Under the pieces are notes generated by a model, which was not told where the DNA came from, searched no databases, and worked only from the letters and a program-made list of their open reading frames with translations. From Streptomyces abyssomicinicus (lineage in GTDB: Bacteria; Actinomycetota; Actinomycetes; Streptomycetales; Streptomycetaceae), in NCBI RefSeq assembly GCF_008974245.1, contig NZ_BBZI01000008.1, forward strand, positions 549,516-613,515: DNA of 64,000 nucleotides, read 5' to 3'. The translations under genes were made by a program, and so were the position numbers. This document shows positions 9,255-19,146 of the stretch, in pieces. How positions within the stretch are numbered: the stretch's first letter is position 1; each line of letters starts with the position of its first letter.

Positions 9255-11189
9255 TCAGTCCACGCGATCTCCGTCGAGACAGGAGCTGTAGAGGTCGTCG
9301 AGTTCAGGCTTGCCGACACAGTGCTTCCGCAGCGGGCACGCGAAGCAGTTCGGCGTCTGTGCCGCACAGTAGTCCTTGCCAATCACGCGGAGTGCCGCCA
9401 TGCGCAGAGAAGCGTTGGTTCCCGCGCCGACGAGCCGCACCAGGCTGACTCGCCCGTCGGTGAGTTTGTTCGTTCGGTCGCTGTCGCTTCCGCTCACGCG
9501 CGCCCCGACGCGGAGAGCGGACTGGGTCACCAGCAGCAGATCCTGCTCCCCGAGGAGCAGGGTGTAAAAGGCTTCCTCAGCCGGCTTGAACCTAAGACGC
9601 TCCGGAAGCTCGTTCTTGCGGGCCTCCGACCATGCTCCCTTGTCATCCACCAGTGGCTGAAGCCTTCCGAGCTTCTCCTTGGCTGCTTTCGTCGGCGCTT
9701 GCTGCAGAAGGCTGTCGAACAACGACCGAGTGAGCGTCTTCCGTGGCCGCTTCTCGCTCGGCCTGACAACCGCCATGAGGGCACTCGTCTCGGTGCTCTT
9801 CAGTCGGCTACCCGAGAGCACAGCCATGACCGCGGCCTGGAGGGGACCCATCTCCGGGCCGGGGTACTCGTACCAGCGGCGGCCACTGCGGGCTTCCTCC
9901 GCCCACACGCTCAACTCTTCGCGCACTTGGCGCCAATGCGGGTTCAGCCCCGAAGCCCGCACCGCTCCGTCGACGGGAGCGACCGCTCGCGCCGCTGCCC
10001 TGCCGAGCAGTGGCGGGACCGCATTGCCGATCTGCCTGAACGCATCACTGCGCGTTCCGGCGAAACGGAACCTGTCCGGGAATGTCTGAATGCGTGCCGC
10101 TTCACGGACGGTCAGTGTGCGATTGTCTTCCGGATGGATGTACCAGTAACCGTCCTTGGCGATGTGCGCAGTAATGGAGCGGCTTCGTTCCTGCCAGTCG
10201 AGCCGCTTGTACTTGTCCGTGAAGTTATCGGCACGGTAACGCTGCAGCTCTTTGGGAATCTGCGAATAGAGCGTCTTGGAAGTCATTCCGGCGAAGATCT
10301 GTAGATCATCCTCACGCACCCTACGAGTCATGTGATCGTGGATGACCCCGGCAGGTGCCTGCTCCCGCATCTTCTCCAGGAACGGCGACAACTCCTCGGG
10401 CTCCGCGTAAGGGAGCTCCCTTTCACCCACTCTCTCGCGCGCCTCGACCTCGAAGCGGGGAAGGTCGAAGATCGCCTCCCGGAGCGGAACGAACCCGTCA
10501 TGGCGAGGCTCCCATTCGAACCGCTCAATGTCGTTCCGGGCCAGCAGTATCAGACGCTTGCGGTGCTGCGGAACGCCGTAGTGCCAGGCATCCACAAGAC
10601 GCACCTGCGTCGCATAGCCGAGGTCTTCCAGCTTCTCCTCGATGATCCGCACAACTGCGAAGTCGTCGCCGAGCCCCATGTCGGGCACGTTCTCCATGAG
10701 CACGACCCGCGGGCGCACCCGGGTGACGACGTCCAGATAGGCCTGCCACAACTGCTTGCGATGGTCGTGCGGGTCACGCCCGTGGTTGCGGACCAAGTCC
10801 CGGATCTTGCTGCGGCCGGCGCGGCTGAAGGGCTGGCAGGGCGGCCCTCCGGCGACCAGGTCCACGTCAGCGCTTGAGAGGAGCTCGATCAGATGATCCC
10901 TGACCTCTGGGTCGCCGAGGTCCATGCCCAAGCTGAGTCCGGGGAAGTTGTGTGCGTGAGTCTCCAGGGCCCGCTCATCGAAGTCGATACCGGCAGCCAT
11001 GGTCCAGCCGGCGTCCTGGATGCCGAGACTGAGACCGCCAGCGCCGGTGAACAGGTCCACGGCCAGTCGCTCGCCCTTGTGTCGATCAAGCCACTCGGCG
11101 AAGTTCTCTTCACTGCAGTGGTCCGGGTGAGGGGGTAGCTGAAGGTAGTCAGACCGCTCCAGGGGAACCCCATACGTCCCCTTAGTCAC
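9255..11189 (-). CDS. DNA cytosine-C5 methyltransferase with C-terminal EndoIII-like Fe-S domain
   Basis: Two-domain protein of 644 residues, probably the protective methylase of the defence island. The N-terminal half is a classic C5 methyltransferase: motif I DLFTGAGG near 45-52, motif IV GGPPCQPFS with catalytic Cys118, ENVPDMG, motif VIII QHRKRLI, a variable recognition region, motif IX LTVREAARIQTFPDRF and motif X QIGNAVPP. After about residue 400 comes a second domain ending in C608-x6-C615-x2-C618-x5-C624, exactly the [4Fe-4S] spacing of EndoIII/MutY glycosylases, preceded by TQSALRVGARV that aligns with the VDTHIFRVCNR segment of EndoIII. The catalytic Asp there appears replaced by Thr (T555), and the catalytic Lys of the hairpin is not evident. 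The GTG at 11189 has GGAGGG 7 bases upstream; a GTG at 11204 is the alternative. Transcription converges on the nuclease operon. Confidence 0.88.
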   Translation of the reverse strand: MTKGTYGVPLERSDYLQLPPHPDHCSEENFAEWLDRHKGERLAVDLFTGAGGLSLGIQDAGWTMAAGIDFDERALETHAHNFPGLSLGMDLGDPEVRDHLIELLSSADVDLVAGGPPCQPFSRAGRSKIRDLVRNHGRDPHDHRKQLWQAYLDVVTRVRPRVVLMENVPDMGLGDDFAVVRIIEEKLEDLGYATQVRLVDAWHYGVPQHRKRLILLARNDIERFEWEPRHDGFVPLREAIFDLPRFEVEARERVGERELPYAEPEELSPFLEKMREQAPAGVIHDHMTRRVREDDLQIFAGMTSKTLYSQIPKELQRYRADNFTDKYKRLDWQERSRSITAHIAKDGYWYIHPEDNRTLTVREAARIQTFPDRFRFAGTRSDAFRQIGNAVPPLLGRAAARAVAPVDGAVRASGLNPHWRQVREELSVWAEEARSGRRWYEYPGPEMGPLQAAVMAVLSGSRLKSTETSALMAVVRPSEKRPRKTLTRSLFDSLLQQAPTKAAKEKLGRLQPLVDDKGAWSEARKNELPERLRFKPAEEAFYTLLLGEQDLLLVTQSALRVGARVSGSDSDRTNKLTDGRVSLVRLVGAGTNASLRMAALRVIGKDYCAAQTPNCFACPLRKHCVGKPELDDLYSSCLDGDRVD

Positions 11190-11278
11190 TTCGCAACCCT
11201 CCACACCCGCGAGACCGATGAGCGCTCGGGCAGCACAGAAGGCCGCTCACGCCAAGGGCCCCCGAGCGAAAACGGCAC

Positions 11279-11308
11279 AGTATGGCACACGTAACTCATC
11301 GGCCTCAA
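11279..11308 (-). promoter_or_regulatory. candidate promoter of the methyltransferase gene
   Basis: Reading the minus strand, TTGAGG (complement of 11303-11308) and CATACT (complement of 11279-11284) are separated by 18 bases, a reasonable sigma-70/HrdB-type arrangement about 90 bases upstream of the start. A GGCACA direct repeat overlaps the -10 region and could be an operator. Found by eye only. Confidence 0.4.
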
Positions 11309-11338
11309 TAACAGATCCACACGGATAGAGGGACCTGT

Positions 11339-11473
11339 GTGGTCGCCCCCTCCAGCGCGATCCGCGCCGACGATCTCCAGGCCACGGAGTCTACGCGACT
11401 TCTCTCCGAGATCCGGCGGGACCCGCTTCCTCGCCACCGTCCAGGCGCCATGGAGTCCTGGCCAGGTCTTTGA
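11339..11473 (+). CDS. possible 44-residue small ORF
   Basis: A GTG preceded by GAGGG at 7 bases opens 44 codons with fairly good coding bias, beginning VVAPSSAIRADDL and containing RLLSEIRRDPLP. I recognise no family. It lies in the poorly coding flank of the defence island, divergent from the methyltransferase, and could be a truncated remnant rather than a functional gene. Confidence 0.2.
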   Translation: MVAPSSAIRADDLQATESTRLLSEIRRDPLPRHRPGAMESWPGL

Positions 11474-11601
11474 TGCCTCGGGTCGAGCATGCCGGCATTC
11501 GTTCCGCAGACCCGGCCCCGGCAGGGCCTCTACTCCGCACGGTATCCGTGCGTATGCCAGCCGTGAACGAGCGTGGGCTGCTGACGGCGACCAGGGCTTT
11601 C

Positions 11602-11808
11602 CTACAGCGAACCGCCCTCAGGAACCGAAGACGCGTGGATCGCCATCCATTCCGTTGTTGGGTGCACCTTGCGCACGACCGAACCGGCGTCTATTTCGAG
11701 GTGCAACGCCCTGCGGCACAGTGCGCTCACCGAGGACAGTTGCTCCGTCTCACTGTACGCACCCTTGGCATTTTCGTGGATCTCCCGTTCGACGGTCGCG
11801 CTGGCGCA
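11602..11808 (-). pseudogene. decayed coding remnant, family not recognised
   Basis: The last 68 codons of this minus-strand frame look genuinely coding: third positions are mostly G/C while second positions are much less so, and the product (containing TVEREIHENAKGAYSETEQL and VVRKVHPTTEWMAIHAS) looks globular. Upstream of about 11808 the frame turns into arginine- and glycine-rich nonsense, so the start of the original gene seems lost. I do not recognise the family. It lies in the right flank of the defence island and fits decay at an insertion border. Confidence 0.35.
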
Positions 11809-12329
11809 CACGGCAAGCTTCGCGCGCTCCTGCGCTGCTTCACCGCGGCCATACGAACCGTTGGAGCGGAGACGCCGATCTTCTGAGCGGGGGCTGTACC
11901 ACCGCCCTCGACGGCATCCGTGGGCCCCTATCGGCATCCTCGTGGTCCGGCCAACCGTGGGCTCCCCAGGCTTGACATCCCGCCCGTCCGGCGGTGGAGC
12001 CACCGACCGCGTTGCTGGAAAAGCACTTCAAATCCCGCTGTAGCCCTTGTGACCGCCGGACAGTGAATACCCTTCGCCTCTCCCTGAAAAGCTGGAGCAC
12101 TGATCAAGCATTCGGCCCCGGCCCGGGGGACTGCTGCGTCACGCGGGTACTGGGGTCCGCGAGCCGGTCGGCGGAGGGGACGGGGAGCCGTCACGCCTCA
12201 GACATGATCTGTTCACGACTAGTTGAGCGGCCGGTCCGGCAGGTGCTCCTACGCTCCCCTGCGGCACGAGGAAGACCCCCGGCCGCCGTCCGGCGGCCGG
12301 GCAGCGTACCCCTCACCCCTGGAGTGCAC
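11809..12329. other. non-coding stretch at right flank of defence island
   Basis: Some 500 bases in which I find no supported gene. Frames on both strands are composition artefacts. A TTCAAATCC string near 12030 recalls a tRNA T-loop but has no matching stem. The PhoX-like gene promoter must lie near the right end. Confidence 0.4.
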
Positions 12330-13487
12330 GTGGAACGTCGCAACCTCCTGCGCGCCGCCGTCCTCGGCGGCACGGCCGCCGCCTTCGGCGGGACCCTGTG
12401 GCGCGGCGCGGCCTACGCCGCCCCCGCGCAGCCCGGCACCGGCCCGTACGGCGCGCTCGGCGCCGCGGACGCGAACGGCATCCGGCTGCCCTCCGGCTTC
12501 ACCAGCCGGGTGATCGCCCGCTCGCGGCAGAAGGTCTCCGGCACCGGCTACACCTGGCACGACGCGCCCGACGGCGGCGCCTGCTACGCGGACGGCAGCG
12601 GGTGGATCTACGTCTCCAACTCGGAGATCAGCTCGACCGGCGGCGCGGGCGCGGTGAGGTTCGACTCCTCCGGCGCCATCACGGGGGCGTACCGGATCCT
12701 GTCCAACACCAACGTCAACTGCGCGGGCGGCAAGACCCCGTGGAACACCTGGCTCTCCTGCGAGGAGGTCGACCGCGGCTACGTCTACGAGACCGACCCG
12801 TGGGGTGTGAAGGCCGCGGTGCGGCGGGACGCGATGGGCCGGTTCAAGCACGAGGCGGCGGCCTGCGACCCGCAGCGGGGCGTGATCTACCTGACCGAGG
12901 ATGTGACCGACGGCGCGTTCTACCGGTTCCGGCCGACCACGTGGGGCGACCTGTCCTCCGGCACGCTGGAGGTGATGGTGGGCTCCTCCGCCACCAGCGG
13001 CTCGGTCACCTGGGCGCGGGTGCCGGACCCGACGGGGGCGACGGCCACGCGCAACCAGGTCTCCGGCACGAAGCGGTTCAACGGCGGGGAGGGCTGCCAC
13101 TACGCGAACGGGACGTGCTGGTTCACCACCAAGGGCGACAACCGGGTCTGGGCTTACGACGCGGCCGCGCAGAGCATCTCGCTGGCCTACGACGACTCGC
13201 TCGTGACCTCCGGAACGGCGCCGCTGACGGGCGTGGACAACGTCACCGGCACGGCCTCCGGTGACCTGTACGTCGCCGAGGACGGCGGCAATCTGGAGAT
13301 CTGCGTGATCACCCCGCAGGGTGTGGTCGCGCCGTTCCTGCGGGTCGGCGGCCAGTCCGCCTCGGAGATCACCGGTCCCGCCTTCTCCCCCGACGGCCGC
13401 CGCCTCTACTTCTCCAGCCAGCGCGGCACGTCCGGCAGTTCTTCCGGCGGCATCACCTACGAGGTCACGGGCCCCTTCCGCGCCTGA
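12330..13487 (+). CDS. Tat-exported PhoX-like (DUF839) protein
   Basis: Probably a secreted phosphatase-like beta-propeller protein, 385 residues. The N-terminus has a twin-arginine signal (ERRNLLRAAVLGG, cleavage probably after WRGAAYA), so export folded by Tat is expected. The mature part contains CEEVDRGYVYETDPWG, FKHEAAACDPQRGVIYLTEDVTDGAFYRF and GGEGCHYANGTCWFTTKGDNRVW, segments typical of DUF839/PhoX family proteins that bind Ca and Fe at a phosphatase centre. The frame stays open far upstream, but the GTG at 12330 with GGAG just before it gives the signal peptide. Followed by GC-rich repeats and a strong hairpin. Phosphatase activity itself is inferred from family only. Confidence 0.82.
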   Translation: MERRNLLRAAVLGGTAAAFGGTLWRGAAYAAPAQPGTGPYGALGAADANGIRLPSGFTSRVIARSRQKVSGTGYTWHDAPDGGACYADGSGWIYVSNSEISSTGGAGAVRFDSSGAITGAYRILSNTNVNCAGGKTPWNTWLSCEEVDRGYVYETDPWGVKAAVRRDAMGRFKHEAAACDPQRGVIYLTEDVTDGAFYRFRPTTWGDLSSGTLEVMVGSSATSGSVTWARVPDPTGATATRNQVSGTKRFNGGEGCHYANGTCWFTTKGDNRVWAYDAAAQSISLAYDDSLVTSGTAPLTGVDNVTGTASGDLYVAEDGGNLEICVITPQGVVAPFLRVGGQSASEITGPAFSPDGRRLYFSSQRGTSGSSSGGITYEVTGPFRA

Positions 13488-13496
13488 CGCCCCCCT

Positions 13497-13532
13497 GCCG
13501 GGCCGCACGCCGGGCCGCAAGCCGGGCCGCAT
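13497..13532. repeat. three tandem 12-bp GC-rich repeats
   Basis: Three consecutive copies of GCCGGGCCGCAN begin 10 bases after the PhoX-like stop, followed by further degenerate GGGC-rich repeats to about 13620. Probably slippage-generated spacer DNA. Confidence 0.75.
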
Positions 13533-13641
13533 GCCGGGAGCGGGGCGGCCCTTGCGGGGCGGGCCCTGCCAGGGGCGGCCCGTGCCGGGCGGGGCGGGCC
13601 CCTGTCAGGGCGGCGGGCCACCCCGCCCCGCGGACGAACAG

Positions 13642-13676
13642 GGAGGCGGCACCCCCGCACATGGGGTGCCGCCTCC
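13642..13676. terminator. hairpin terminator downstream of ppdK
   Basis: Perfect 14-bp stem, GGAGGCGGCACCCC against GGGGTGCCGCCTCC, with a 7-base loop. It lies between convergent PhoX-like and ppdK genes and could serve both. Confidence 0.85.
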
Positions 13677-13806
13677 GTCGTGCCCGGGGCCGTGGTGGGC
13701 CGGCCGGACGAGGGTCACGGAACGTGACCGGCTCCGGCCCCGGAGCGGACCGGTCCGGCGGGGCCAGGCACTGCCCCGCCGGACCGGAAGCCGAACGACC
13801 GCCGCG

Positions 13807-16557
<2,751 letters not shown>

Positions 16558-16680
16558 GGTTCTCGACTCCTCGAGGACGCGATGACTGCCCTGACGGCGA
16601 GGAACATACCCAGATCCAGGGCTTATGGGTACGTGCGCCTTCGAAGTCGTCGGCCGTGGAGGGGGTCCGACCGATGATCA

Positions 16681-16696
16681 CCAAGTCAAGACTTGG
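16681..16696. promoter_or_regulatory. inverted repeat upstream of ppdK
   Basis: CCAAGT and ACTTGG arms are separated by four bases, about 125 bases upstream of the ppdK start. Possible operator; regulator unknown. Confidence 0.35.
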
Positions 16697-16760
16697 CAAG
16701 CTTTGGACGCATGATGTGTTCACTACTTGAACGCACCCCGCCAGGAAGAGCGGGGTAGCT

Positions 16761-16874
16761 GCTCAGATGAGCAGGGTTATAGCTCGTCTGAATTTGACCG
16801 ATGAACGATCATCCGATGGCACCGAGTGCCACGGCTTGATGAAGTGCAGTCATCGTCAAATTGCTCATCTGAGC
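16761..16874. promoter_or_regulatory. nested palindromes in the ppdK/hydrolase intergenic region
   Basis: Two 12-mers, GCTCAGATGAGC (16761-16772) and GCTCATCTGAGC (16863-16874), are each near-palindromic and are reverse complements of each other. Just inside them lie AATTTGACCGATGA (16791-16804) and TCATCGTCAAATT (16850-16862), again reverse complements bar one base, so the 114 bases form a large interrupted inverted repeat. GATGA/TCATC arms sit at 16800-16813. The region is between divergent ppdK and the glycoside hydrolase. Looks like paired operators or a cruciform-forming element. The rest of 16558-17354 shows no gene. Confidence 0.5.
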
Positions 16875-17354
16875 GGTTCGCCTATCAGGGGTGGCGAGAA
16901 TCACGCCCCGAGGAGGTGCCGGATGTCACCATGCGGACGCCCGGCGCACCTCCTGCCCGGCCTGCACACTTGGAGAACCCTTCACTCTCCGCCCTCCCGT
17001 ACTCGGCGGCCCCGCACGCCGGTCCGGACGGGGTCGAGGCGGAGAATTCCGGCCAGATCTCGGACGATCTTGCACGCTCACCCCGGCGGTCGTGAGGGCG
17101 CCGTCACCCCGCGCAGTGCGCCGCGTCTCACAGCGGGCCCGCACCGGACGCGTCGCCGCAGGTCAGCCCCTTCGGCGAGGCCGGCGACGGGCGTGGTGCC
17201 GCCGCGGATGGAGACGCGGACCCTTGTCTTTTGCGAAATGCCGATTACATGATGGTTTCGCGTGCTTAATAGACGTACCTCCCGGCAGACCTGACGGCAT
17301 GTGTGGTCCCCGTCACGTCTGCCCTTCGATTTCATCTCGTTGGAGAGAAGCCCG

Positions 17355-18917
17355 GTGGACACCCCTGCAGCCCGTGCCGACGTCGGTCACACCCGGCGGA
17401 CGGAGCCCACGGAACCCCCCGCGGAGCCTGCGGATCCCGTCCACCTACCGCCCTCGGCCACCCCGGACCCCGCGGCGGCCGAGGCGACCGGGACCGCCGG
17501 GGCCCTCGCGGCCGCCGAGACCCTCACGGGCGCGGCCCTGCCCTTCGACCCGTCCTCGCTCGCCGGCTCCCTGGGCGCCCGGGCCCGCCTGGTGCTGGAG
17601 GACAACTGGCAGGGATCCTCGACGGTGCCCTCGCGCTCCCTCTACCCGCACCAGTGGTCGTGGGACTCGGCGTTCGTCGCGATCGGCCTGCGCCACCTCT
17701 CCCCGCTGCGCGCGCAGACCGAGCTGCGGACGCTCTTCTCCGCCCAGTGGGACGACGGCCGGATCCCGCACATCGTCTTCAACCCCGCGGTGCCGCACGA
17801 CGCCTACTTCCCCAGCCCTGACTTCTGGCGTTCCACCACGGCCGGCCGGCCCTCCGGCGCGCCGACGGTGCTCCAGACCTCGGGCATCGTCCAGCCTCCG
17901 GTGCACGCGCTGGCCGTGTGGCTGACGCACCGCGCGGATCCGGGTCTGTCCCGGACCAACGGCTTCCTGCGCCGCGCCTACCCGAAGCTGGTGTCCTGGC
18001 ACAACTACCTGCTGCGCCACCGTGACCTGGGCGGCGGCGGCCTGGTCAGCGTGGTCCACCCCTGGGAGCAGGGGATGGACAACAGCCCCTGCTGGGACCC
18101 GCCGCTCTCCCGGGTGGCGCCGGCCCCGGCGGGCACCTTCACCCGTGCGGACCTGGCGCACGGCGCTCCCGAGGAGCGGCCCACGGACCTGGACTACGGC
18201 CGCTACGTGAAGCTGGCCATGGACTACCGGGACCGCGGGTACGTCGACGGCCTCGGCGGGTTCGCCGTGGAGGACCCGGCGTTCAACGCGCTGCTGATCG
18301 CCTCCGAGCACGCCCTGGGCCTGATCGAGACGGAACTCGGCATCCGTTCCACCGCGCGTCACGCCCGCGCCGCCCGGCTCACCCGCGCCCTGGTCGACCG
18401 GCTGTGGGACAAGCGGCACGGCGTCTTCCTGTGCCGCGACGTCCTCACCGGCGAGCTGATCGAGGAGCACGGGGTGGCGGGCCTGATCCCCCTGATCCTG
18501 CCCACGCTGGACGAGGAGACGGCCGGCGCGCTGGTCGACACGCTCCGCGGCCCCCGGTTCGGCCTCGGCGTCTCCACCCGGCTCGTGCCCAGCTACGACC
18601 TGACCGGCGCCTGTTTCGACCCGCACCGGTACTGGCGCGGCCCGGCCTGGTTCAACGTCGGCTGGCTGATGGAGCGCGGGCTGCGGCTGCACGGCCACGA
18701 CGAACTCGCCGCCGGGCTGCGCGCGTCCCTGGTCGAGGCGGCGGGGTCCTCCGACTTCGCCGAGTACGTCGACCCGTACACCGGCGAGGCGTGCGGCGCC
18801 CGGGAGTTCTCCTGGACGGCCGCGCTCACACTGGACCTCCTGCACCGCTCGGAGGAGGCGTTCCACGACGTCGCGCGCGCCATCCGCGGTGCGGCGGCCG
18901 GCGCCGCACCGCGCTGA
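17355..18917 (+). CDS. GH63-like (MGH1-type) glycoside hydrolase
   Basis: Predicted cytoplasmic inverting alpha-glycosidase of 520 residues. After a low-complexity Pro/Ala/Glu leader of about 60 residues comes an (alpha/alpha)6-type domain with DNWQG, YPHQWSWDSAFVAIGL (probable acid residue in WDSAF), QWDDGRIPHIVFNP, WEQGMDNSP, TALVDRLWDKRHG and FSWTAALTLDLL. These recall glucosylglycerate/mannosylglycerate hydrolases of the GH63/MGH1 group. No signal peptide, so an internal solute or glycogen-linked sugar is likelier than a polymer. The GTG at 17355 has GGAGAGAAG upstream. It lies next to ppdK in the presumed core backbone; the exact substrate is inferred only. Confidence 0.75.
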   Translation: MDTPAARADVGHTRRTEPTEPPAEPADPVHLPPSATPDPAAAEATGTAGALAAAETLTGAALPFDPSSLAGSLGARARLVLEDNWQGSSTVPSRSLYPHQWSWDSAFVAIGLRHLSPLRAQTELRTLFSAQWDDGRIPHIVFNPAVPHDAYFPSPDFWRSTTAGRPSGAPTVLQTSGIVQPPVHALAVWLTHRADPGLSRTNGFLRRAYPKLVSWHNYLLRHRDLGGGGLVSVVHPWEQGMDNSPCWDPPLSRVAPAPAGTFTRADLAHGAPEERPTDLDYGRYVKLAMDYRDRGYVDGLGGFAVEDPAFNALLIASEHALGLIETELGIRSTARHARAARLTRALVDRLWDKRHGVFLCRDVLTGELIEEHGVAGLIPLILPTLDEETAGALVDTLRGPRFGLGVSTRLVPSYDLTGACFDPHRYWRGPAWFNVGWLMERGLRLHGHDELAAGLRASLVEAAGSSDFAEYVDPYTGEACGAREFSWTAALTLDLLHRSEEAFHDVARAIRGAAAGAAPR

Positions 18918-18930
18918 CGGCGCCGCACCG

Positions 18931-18986
18931 CCCCATGCGTGCGGGGGAGTTCACGAGATTTCGTGAACTCCCCCTCACGCATGGGG
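18931..18986. terminator. very long hairpin terminator
   Basis: A 25-bp stem with a single C.T mismatch and a 4-base GATT loop, starting 14 bases after the hydrolase stop; it pairs CCCCATGCGTG with CACGCATGGGG and GGGGGAGTTCACGA with TCGTGAACTCCCCC. A second hairpin (GTTCCGG/CCGGAAC, 18997-19021) follows. Confidence 0.85.
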
Positions 18987-19032
18987 CGTTCATCCCGTTC
19001 CGGAAGCCGGGGAACCGGAACCGTCCGCACTC

Positions 19033-19092
19033 TTGACGTACCCGCCGACGCCTGGCTTGGATGGCGTGCGCACGCCACTGGGAGCGCTCCCA
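19033..19092 (+). promoter_or_regulatory. cellulase promoter with CebR-type operator
   Basis: TGGGAGCGCTCCCA (19079-19092) is the perfect 14-bp palindrome known as the CebR operator in Streptomyces; CebR releases it when cello-oligosaccharides are present. Upstream, TTGACG (19033-19038) and TTGGAT (19057-19062) with 18-base spacing form a plausible promoter, placing the operator near the transcription start. Confidence 0.85.
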
Positions 19093-19146
19093 GTTTCTCC
19101 CTCGCACCTCTCACCCCGTCCCCCACACGATTGCGAGAGTCCGACC

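Noticed and set aside
1775..11189. Classification as DISARM, BREX or a classical type I restriction system
   Set aside because: No PglZ, BrxC, DrmA/B, HsdR or HsdS-like motifs; the GHKL + Z1 + AIPR combination is distinct.
1043..11204. Direct repeats flanking the defence island as att sites
   Set aside because: Visual comparison of the two flanks found no convincing shared word; a dot plot would be decisive.
12020..12060. TTCAAATCC resembling a tRNA T-loop and possible attachment site
   Set aside because: The five bases on either side cannot form the T-stem and no acceptor stem or anticodon arm is present.
12249..13532. 427-codon minus-strand open frame over the PhoX-like gene
   Set aside because: Low-complexity complement of a gene with a Tat signal and clear family motifs.
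19033..19146. Upstream start for the GH6 gene at 19033
   Set aside because: It would translate through the promoter and CebR operator and bury the signal peptide; the GTG at 19147 gives a normal secretion signal.
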